Source of the DNA: Ureibacillus sp. FSL W7-1570
Lineage (GTDB): Bacteria; Bacillota; Bacilli; Bacillales_A; Planococcaceae
Reading direction: 5' to 3'
Assembly: GCF_038593265.1 (NCBI RefSeq)
Contig: NZ_CP151979.1
Location: forward strand, 186,001 to 250,000
DNA: 64,000 nucleotides
The position numbers and the translations under genes were made by a program. The notes beneath the pieces are model-generated. The model was not told where the DNA came from and searched no databases. It saw nothing but the letters and a program-made list of their open reading frames with translations. This document shows, piece by piece, positions 58,452 to 64,000 of the stretch. Each line of letters begins with the position of its first letter. Position 1 is the first letter of the stretch.

Positions 58452-59513
58452 TTGAGTGATCGTAAAGCTGCCTTAGAAATGGCTTTAAAACAAATTGAAA
58501 AGCAATTCGGCAAAGGCTCCATCATGAAGCTTGGCGAAAAAACAGACCTGCAAATTTCCACAGTTCCAAGCGGTTCATTGGCCCTTGATGCAGCTCTGGG
58601 GGTTGGCGGATATCCTAGAGGCCGAATTATCGAAATTTATGGTCCTGAATCATCCGGTAAGACAACGGTGGCATTGCACGCGATTGCGGAAGTGCAAGCC
58701 CAAGGCGGACAAGCGGCATTTATCGATGCAGAACACGCGTTAGACCCAATTTATGCCCAAAAATTGGGCGTCAACATTGATGAATTGATTCTTTCCCAAC
58801 CAGATACAGGAGAGCAGGCATTGGAAATCGCTGAGGCGTTGGTGCGAAGCGGCGCCATTGATATCATCGTCATCGACTCTGTGGCGGCATTGGTGCCGAA
58901 AGCGGAAATCGAAGGCGAAATGGGCGACTCTCACATGGGATTACAAGCCCGCCTCATGTCCCAAGCTTTACGAAAATTGTCCGGGGTAATCAATAAATCC
59001 AATACGATTTGCATTTTCATCAACCAAGTGCGCGACAAAATCGGCGTCATGTTTGGAAATCCGGAAACAACACCTGGTGGCCGCGCTTTAAAATTCTATT
59101 CTTCCATCCGTTTGGAAGTCCGCCGTGCGGAAACAATTAAGCAAGGCAGTGAAATGGTGGGAAATAAAACAAAAATTAAAGTGGTAAAAAATAAAGTTGC
59201 CCCTCCATTCCGAACAGCTGAAGTGGATATTATGTTTGGTGAAGGCATTTCCAAAGAAGGCGAAATAGTGGATATCGGTGTGGAATTGGACATCATTCAA
59301 AAGAGCGGTTCCTGGTATTCCTATAACGATGAACGAATCGGCCAAGGACGGGAAAATGCGAAACAATTCTTGAGAGCAAATCCGGAAATCCGGGATGAAA
59401 TTGCAGAAAAAATCCGTGAATCTTTTGGCATGGCATCAAACACATATATGATCGCTGCCCATAACGACGATGAAGAAGTGGCGGAAGAATTGCCATTATT
59501 TGACGAAGAATAA
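58452..59513 (+). CDS. recA: Recombinase RecA
   Basis: Strand-exchange ATPase and co-protease for LexA. 353 aa from a TTG after AAGGAGG. Walker A is GPESSGKTT, the Walker B region is [20 protein letters not shown], loop L1 is [20 protein letters not shown] and loop L2 follows [20 protein letters not shown]. Acidic tail ([15 protein letters not shown]). Confidence 0.99.
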   Translation: MSDRKAALEMALKQIEKQFGKGSIMKLGEKTDLQISTVPSGSLALDAALGVGGYPRGRIIEIYGPESSGKTTVALHAIAEVQAQGGQAAFIDAEHALDPIYAQKLGVNIDELILSQPDTGEQALEIAEALVRSGAIDIIVIDSVAALVPKAEIEGEMGDSHMGLQARLMSQALRKLSGVINKSNTICIFINQVRDKIGVMFGNPETTPGGRALKFYSSIRLEVRRAETIKQGSEMVGNKTKIKVVKNKVAPPFRTAEVDIMFGEGISKEGEIVDIGVELDIIQKSGSWYSYNDERIGQGRENAKQFLRANPEIRDEIAEKIRESFGMASNTYMIAAHNDDEEVAEELPLFDEE

Positions 59514-59530
59514 GGGATTGCTTTTTAAAG

Positions 59531-59569
59531 AGCGAATCAGAGGACGACGATAATCTGATTCGCTTTTTT
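59531..59569 (+). terminator. Intrinsic terminator after recA
   Basis: AGCGAATCAG, 14-nt interior, CTGATTCGCT, then TTTTT. Confidence 0.92.
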
Positions 59570-59570
59570 A

Positions 59571-59967
59571 TTGTAGACGGAGCTTAATAGATTTTTTGAC
59601 CCTTAAAAATGATCCGGAGCCGCCTTTTCCATTATTATATGTATAAAAATAATCAAATAATGGAAAAATGGTAAAAGAAAGTTTTCGTAAAGGAAACCAT
59701 AAACTTCTTGATCCTTTTTACACCAATGTTTTTATATTGAAAAAATACCAATAATTATCGTATTTTATTATCCTGAAAAAAGGAAGCAACAATCAAAATC
59801 AAATGCCATCAGCAGTGGCAATCCTTGACAGAGAAAACTCCGAACTATACAATTAGACTGTATAATTTTTTTCAATGATAAAATGAAATAGGCAATATGT
59901 TGAGAATTGTTATCAATATATGAGCCGACTGAAATTGCATGTGATAATAGCAAGAGGAGGTGTTCGT
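59571..59967 (+). promoter_or_regulatory. recA-rny intergenic region with promoter, inverted repeat and Fur-like box
   Basis: About 400 nt without a gene (B. subtilis has pbpX here). It holds a 12-bp perfect inverted repeat TTTTCCATTATT/AATAATGGAAAA (59625-59636, 59656-59667). A good promoter follows, -35 TTGACA (59825-59830), 17 nt, -10 TACAAT (59848-59853), with a second TATAAT at 59861. TGAGAATTGTTATCA (59901-59915) matches the 7-1-7 Fur consensus at 13 of 15 positions. Function of the repeat and box is unproven. Confidence 0.55.
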
Positions 59968-61521
59968 ATGGAATACATGATCTCCGCTTTGCTTGGGCTC
60001 ATCGTCGGTGCCGCTGTTATCTATTTCTATATGAAAAAAGTGAATGAATCGAAAGTAAATGGTGCGAAACACTCAGCTGAGCTCATTATAGATGAAGCGA
60101 AGCGAGAAGCGGAAGCGCTGAAAAAAGAAGCACTATTGGAAGCGAAAGATGAAACTCACAAACTTCGGACTGAAGCTGAAAAGGAAATTCGTGAAAGACG
60201 TGCTGAGCTTCAGAAACAAGAAAACCGGTTATTGCAAAAGGAAGAAAATCTTGATCGCAAGGATGATGCTCTAAATAAGAGAGAAGCAAGTCTAGAGAGA
60301 AAAGAAGAGGCTCTAGCCGAAAGACAACAGCATATTGAAGAAATGGAAAGTAAAGTGGAAGAGCTCGTAAAAAAGCAGGAGTCAGAGTTGGAACGAATTG
60401 CTTCTTTATCTAAAGAAGAGGCAAGAGAATTCATTTTGAAACAAGTAGAGCAGGAACTTTCAACGGAAATTGCGATGATGATCAAAGAAGCTGAAACCCG
60501 TGCGAAAGAAGAGTCTGACAAAAAAGCGAAAGAAATTTTGGCATTGGCTATGCAACGATTTGCGGCCGATTATGTGGCGGAAACGACTGTATCGGTTGTC
60601 AACTTGCCGAATGACGAAATGAAAGGACGAATCATTGGCCGTGAAGGACGGAATATTCGTACCCTTGAAACGCTTACTGGTGTGGATTTGATTATTGATG
60701 ATACGCCGGAAGCGGTTATTTTATCAGGTTTTGACCCGATTCGTCGCGAAACGGCCCGTCTTGCCCTTGAAAAACTGGTGCAAGATGGACGAATCCATCC
60801 GGCACGGATTGAAGAAATGGTTGAAAAATCACGCCGGGAAATGGATGAACATATCCGTGAAACGGGAGAGCTTACAACTTTCGAAGTCGGCGTCCATAAT
60901 TTGCACCCAGACTTGATCAAAATTTTGGGCCGCATGAAATATCGGACAAGCTATGGCCAAAACGTATTGAAACATTCCATCGAAGTGGCCCATTTGGCAG
61001 GGCTGATGGCTGCTGAATTGGGCGAGGATGTGGCGCTTGCGAAGCGTGCTGGATTGTTGCACGATATCGGAAAAGCCATCGATCATGAAGTGGAAGGAAG
61101 CCACGTGGAAATCGGTGTTGAACTTGCAACGAAATACAATGAACACCCAGTTGTAATTAATAGTATCGCTTCCCACCATGGTGATGTGGAACCAACGAGT
61201 GTGATTGCTGTCATTGTGGCGGCGGCAGATGCCCTTTCAGCTGCCCGTCCTGGTGCTCGTAGTGAAACACTAGAAAACTACATCCGCCGATTGGAAAAAT
61301 TGGAGGAAATTTCAGAATCCTATGAAGGTGTGGAAAAATCCTATGCCATTCAGGCAGGCCGGGAAATCCGGATCATTGTACAACCTGAAAAAATTGATGA
61401 CTTACAAGCACATCGACTTGCCAGAGATATCCGTAAACAAATTGAGGAAGAACTCAACTATCCAGGTCACATCAAAGTGACGGTTATTCGGGAAACTCGT
61501 GCGGTGGAATATGCGAAGTAA
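59968..61521 (+). CDS. rny: Ribonuclease Y
   Basis: Membrane-anchored endoribonuclease that starts mRNA decay. The ATG at 59968, after AGGAGGTG, gives 517 aa; an upstream in-frame ATG at 59920 is not supported. Residues ~5-23 form the membrane anchor, then a ~180-residue coiled coil rich in Glu/Lys/Arg, the KH domain ([19 protein letters not shown]) and the HD domain ([20 protein letters not shown]). In B. subtilis ymdB and spoVS follow; here an S-layer gene does. Confidence 0.97.
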   Translation: MEYMISALLGLIVGAAVIYFYMKKVNESKVNGAKHSAELIIDEAKREAEALKKEALLEAKDETHKLRTEAEKEIRERRAELQKQENRLLQKEENLDRKDDALNKREASLERKEEALAERQQHIEEMESKVEELVKKQESELERIASLSKEEAREFILKQVEQELSTEIAMMIKEAETRAKEESDKKAKEILALAMQRFAADYVAETTVSVVNLPNDEMKGRIIGREGRNIRTLETLTGVDLIIDDTPEAVILSGFDPIRRETARLALEKLVQDGRIHPARIEEMVEKSRREMDEHIRETGELTTFEVGVHNLHPDLIKILGRMKYRTSYGQNVLKHSIEVAHLAGLMAAELGEDVALAKRAGLLHDIGKAIDHEVEGSHVEIGVELATKYNEHPVVINSIASHHGDVEPTSVIAVIVAAADALSAARPGARSETLENYIRRLEKLEEISESYEGVEKSYAIQAGREIRIIVQPEKIDDLQAHRLARDIRKQIEEELNYPGHIKVTVIRETRAVEYAK

Positions 61522-61527
61522 AACCAT

Positions 61528-61567
61528 CCCTCTTTTGACGGTAGTCAAAGGAGGGTAATTTTTTTAT
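61528..61567 (+). terminator. Intrinsic terminator after rny
   Basis: CCCTCTTTTGAC-GGTA-GTCAAAGGAGGG (one wobble), then TAATTTTTTT. Confidence 0.92.
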
Positions 61568-61661
61568 TTACCAACTTTAAAATCTAGTTATTTTGTTGGG
61601 GGGATTCATAGTAAATTAAAATAATGTTAAAAAACTATTAAATATACTGTTCTAATTGTGT

Positions 61662-61667
61662 TATAAT
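61662..61667 (+). promoter_or_regulatory. -10 element of the S-layer gene promoter
   Basis: TATAAT in an AT-rich stretch 56 nt before the ATG; there is no convincing -35 at the right distance (TTAAAT is 19 nt away). Confidence 0.45.
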
Positions 61668-61722
61668 GATTTATAAGGATTACAATTTAGAAAAATATGT
61701 AAATAGGAGGAAAAAGTGGATA

Positions 61723-63399
61723 ATGAGAAATAAGAAGCTATATAACATTGCGCTAGCCGCAACAATGACGACAGCAGCGGTAGTTGCTATTGCACCAACT
61801 CAAGCGGATGCAGCAAAGTCATTTTCGGATTTGACACCGGCGAACGTGCATTATGACAATGTAATGAATTTGGTGGAACGTGGAGTGATTACTGGATATC
61901 CGGACGGAACTTTCAAGCCGAATCAGTCAATCAGCCGTGCTCATGCAGCAAAAATTATCGCAAAAGCTTTAGGCTTGGATACGAAAAATGTGAAAAACCC
62001 AAATTTCAAAGATATTCCAACAAATTATGCTTACTATGGTGAAATTGCCGCTTTGGCAAATGCGGGCATCATCAACGGTTATCCGGATGGCACATTCAAA
62101 CCGAATGCAACACTGACTCGCGGACAAATGGCAAAAATCATTGCAAGAGCATTTGAATTGACAGGGAATGCAAACAATCTTCCTTTCAAAGATATTGCAA
62201 ATTCTGAATATAAAGAATATATTGCCGCGCTTTATGCAAATAAGGTGACAACTGGGACAACCCCTACTACATACTCACCTGTAAATCCGGTAACACGCGG
62301 CCAATTGGCTTCCTTTGTTGTTCGCGCTGAAGAAGCAAAAGGAACAGTGGTGGAAACAGTCGCTGAAATCAAAGACGGCAAATTGGTCACTAAAAATGGT
62401 ACGTTCGAAATTACAGGAGAACTTGCAAAAGTATTTAATGCAAACAACGCTGCCGCATTAAAAGATGCAAAAGTTGAACTGATTGTGGAAGATCTTCAAG
62501 CGGCAAAAGTGGCTTCATTGGGCAACGTAGTGGCAGCAAGAACTGGTAAAGTTGTTGGCATCAAAGCATTGACTTTGGTGGCTCCAAACACTTCCTTCAA
62601 TGCAGGCGGATATCCAATTCCAAATGTATCGATCACTGCCGGCGGAGTGCAAGTGGAAAACTTGGTGGTTGATGAGTTGACGGTAGCTGACGATCTTCAA
62701 GTAACATTAAAGTCAGTGGAAGTAAAAGAATTGAAAGTGTCAGAAGGAACAAAATTGACATTGGATCCAAATTCAAAAATTGAAAAATTGGTTCTTCCAG
62801 AAGGCAAAAAACCTAGTGATGTGATTGCAAACTACGATCAAGTAAAAGATAACATTAAAGAAACTGTAGATGAATCAGGTAATACTGTAGAAGAAACACC
62901 TGCTCCTGGTGGTGGAGGTTCATCAACTATTGATTATACAAATGATTTAAATAATGCAATTACAGGAATTCTAGATAAATATAAAAATGATTTCGCTACT
63001 TATGGAGAAGTATCTTTAAGCGGAAATACTATTCAAATAAAAGCGAAAGAAGATGCAAAAATATCAAAAGCTCTTGATCAACTTACTACGAAAAGCACTG
63101 CTATCCAAGAAGATATTGAAAACCATTTTCTTTATAATGAGTTAGATTCAGTAACAGTTACAGTGATTTTAAACGGAAGTAGACTAGAAAGTACTTATTC
63201 TAAGGGCCAAGATATATTTGGAAAGATTTTGGGCAGTTTCAATAATCTTGAAACAATTATGTCATCTAACAATATAGAAACTTTTGGTAAATTTGTAGAT
63301 ACTTATAAACCTAAAACAAATATTACTGTGAAAGTTAACTTCAAAAATAGTCCGTCTGTTACTTATAATATCGATTTGGAAAAATTAATTAACAAATAA
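61723..63399 (+). CDS. S-layer protein with three SLH domains
   Basis: 558 aa from the ATG at 61723; AGGAGG lies 12 nt upstream, a little far. The signal peptide cleaves after …TQADA (about residue 30). Three SLH domains cover residues ~34-85, 95-147 and 155-205 (GVITGYPDGTFKPNQSISRA, GIINGYPDGTFKPNATLTRG, TYSPVNPVTRG), binding secondary wall polymer. A beta-rich region follows, then a PAPGGGGSS linker near residues 395-403 and a ~155-residue C-terminal part. This last part is clearly more AT-rich in codon use, unlike the rest. It is probably a cell-surface protein; whether it is the main S-layer subunit is uncertain. Confidence 0.9.
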   Translation: MRNKKLYNIALAATMTTAAVVAIAPTQADAAKSFSDLTPANVHYDNVMNLVERGVITGYPDGTFKPNQSISRAHAAKIIAKALGLDTKNVKNPNFKDIPTNYAYYGEIAALANAGIINGYPDGTFKPNATLTRGQMAKIIARAFELTGNANNLPFKDIANSEYKEYIAALYANKVTTGTTPTTYSPVNPVTRGQLASFVVRAEEAKGTVVETVAEIKDGKLVTKNGTFEITGELAKVFNANNAAALKDAKVELIVEDLQAAKVASLGNVVAARTGKVVGIKALTLVAPNTSFNAGGYPIPNVSITAGGVQVENLVVDELTVADDLQVTLKSVEVKELKVSEGTKLTLDPNSKIEKLVLPEGKKPSDVIANYDQVKDNIKETVDESGNTVEETPAPGGGGSSTIDYTNDLNNAITGILDKYKNDFATYGEVSLSGNTIQIKAKEDAKISKALDQLTTKSTAIQEDIENHFLYNELDSVTVTVILNGSRLESTYSKGQDIFGKILGSFNNLETIMSSNNIETFGKFVDTYKPKTNITVKVNFKNSPSVTYNIDLEKLINK

Positions 63400-63447
63400 T
63401 TCTATTGCTACTATCTTAATTATCTATTATTCTATATTAAGTTAAAT

Positions 63448-63478
63448 ATTCCCCAGAACACGGGTGTTCTGGGGAATT
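63448..63478 (+). terminator. Strong hairpin after the S-layer gene
   Basis: ATTCCCCAGAACAC and GTGTTCTGGGGAAT around a very short loop form a near-perfect 14-bp stem. The T run (TTTG) is weak, so it may act as a terminator or as a 3' stabiliser of the upstream mRNA. Confidence 0.75.
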
Positions 63479-63521
63479 TGATTGGACAAGAATTACAGCA
63501 AGGCAGGAAAAGGAGTATTTT

Positions 63522-64000
63522 ATGAAGCGAGTATGGAAATACATATTGCTTGTATTTGTGTTGTTGGTCGTTAGTATCGGTGGATATGGTTTATATATAT
63601 TCAAATTCAAAGAATATGATGTAGCCGATCCGGAGGTTGAGGAAATTATTGAAGATCCGTATGTCATCACTTTACCGGACGGCACCGAAATCGTTGTTGA
63701 TAAAGAGGGAAATATAATCGAGGAAAGAAAAGATGAGCCGGCTGAAGAGAATTCGGACGGTGCCCAAAATGAATATACTCAATCCGAGGATCCAACCCCT
63801 TCTGAAAATGATCCGAATCAAGTAACAGGAGATTCAGAGCAACAGAGACTCACCGTTGCGGAAATTAAAGAAAAATATATTCCTTCTCTAAAAGAATTGG
63901 AAAATCAGGCGAACAGCAATCTCGATGCACTTATTCAAAAAGCGTATGATGAATATTCCGCGAAGAGAGCGAATGGTGAAAGCATAGATATAGGCTATTT
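63522..64000 (+). CDS. Membrane-anchored protein of unknown function (partial)
   Basis: Starts at an ATG after AAAAGGAG and runs off the window end (159 codons visible). One N-terminal membrane helix (about residues 5-28, YILLVFVLLVVSIGGYGLYI) follows a basic MKRVWK start, so it may be a signal anchor. Beyond it is an acidic stretch with VITLPDGTEIVVDKEGNIIE and an Asp/Glu/Pro/Asn-rich linker. The visible end is helical (LTVAEIKEKYIPSLKELENQ). No family is recognised. Confidence 0.8.
   Translation, partial: MKRVWKYILLVFVLLVVSIGGYGLYIFKFKEYDVADPEVEEIIEDPYVITLPDGTEIVVDKEGNIIEERKDEPAEENSDGAQNEYTQSEDPTPSENDPNQVTGDSEQQRLTVAEIKEKYIPSLKELENQANSNLDALIQKAYDEYSAKRANGESIDIGY

Noticed and set aside
59920-59967. 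Earlier ATG for rny at 59920
   Set aside because: No SD, and the membrane anchor would no longer be N-terminal; the ATG at 59968 has a consensus SD.
61666-61722. Upstream ATG at 61666 as the S-layer start
   Set aside because: It overlaps the -10 element and would put 19 residues before a typical signal peptide; the ATG at 61723 has an SD.
1-64000. CRISPR arrays, tRNA/rRNA genes, prophage or complete IS elements
   Set aside because: No regularly spaced repeats, tRNA-like folds, transposase motifs or phage genes were seen on either strand; this is a negative by eye, not a computed search.

Overview
This 64 kb window is a contiguous piece of a low-GC Gram-positive (Bacillota, Bacillales) chromosome. 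The gene order follows the Bacillus subtilis fla/che – rpsB – polC – infB – spoVF – ymf – recA – rny stretch, and nearly all genes are on the + strand. The organism should be motile (flagellar export, CheA/B/C/D/W, SigD) and spore-forming (dipicolinate synthase genes dpaA/dpaB behind a sigma-K-like promoter). It carries an SLH-type surface-layer protein. Together these suggest a Planococcaceae/Caryophanaceae member such as Ureibacillus or Lysinibacillus; the genus is inference.

Layout. 1-12.4 kb: tail of the flagellar/chemotaxis operon (fliR end, flhB, flhA, flhF, flhG, cheB, cheA, cheW, cheC, cheD, a small membrane gene, sigD, a small charged protein, a swrB-like gene). 12.4-26.4 kb: translation, envelope and replication genes (rpsB, tsf, pyrH, frr, uppS, cdsA, dxr, rasP, a proS-like gene, polC). 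26.4-36.6 kb: the nusA-infB operon and followers (rimP, nusA, rnpM/ylxR, ylxQ, infB, ylxP, rbfA, truB, ribF, rpsO, pnp). 36.7-38.0 kb: the M16 protease mlpA. 38.0-40.6 kb: a non-syntenic insert holding a group IIC intron without reverse transcriptase and a GntR-regulated ABC transporter operon on the minus strand. 40.6-44.3 kb: ymxH, dpaA, dpaB, asd, dapA (dapG is absent). 44.5-48.6 kb: RNase J2-like gene and ftsK/spoIIIE. 48.6-50.7 kb: a divergent GNAT / MocR-type regulator pair. 50.9-59.5 kb: ymfF, ymfH, ymfI, ymfJ, ymfK, rodZ, pgsA, cinA, recA. 60-64 kb: rny, an S-layer protein and the start of an unrecognised membrane-anchored protein.

How the genes work together. Most of the window is housekeeping: flagellum export and placement, chemotaxis signalling, ribosome production and maturation, isoprenoid and phospholipid precursors, replication, RNA decay, DAP/dipicolinate synthesis for wall and spore, and DNA repair. 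Control elements visible in the DNA include many intrinsic terminators, sigma-A-type promoters, an S15-type three-way-junction leader before rpsO, an attenuator-like leader before rimP-nusA, a long hairpin before polC, a LexA-like box before recA and a perfect palindrome at the GntR promoter.

Most notable observation. The gene in the proS position (20174-21874) is full length and keeps the tRNA-editing and anticodon-binding domains of bacterial prolyl-tRNA synthetase. Its catalytic signatures (proline-binding TxE, motif 2, the His before Glu-Phe, motif 3 GxGxxR) are replaced. It looks like a ProRS-derived protein that may no longer aminoacylate. Second is the reverse-transcriptase-less, Oceanobacillus-type group IIC intron lodged directly behind the mlpA terminator, which separates a convergent ABC operon from what was probably a shared terminator. 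No CRISPR array, tRNA, rRNA, phage or complete insertion sequence was seen.
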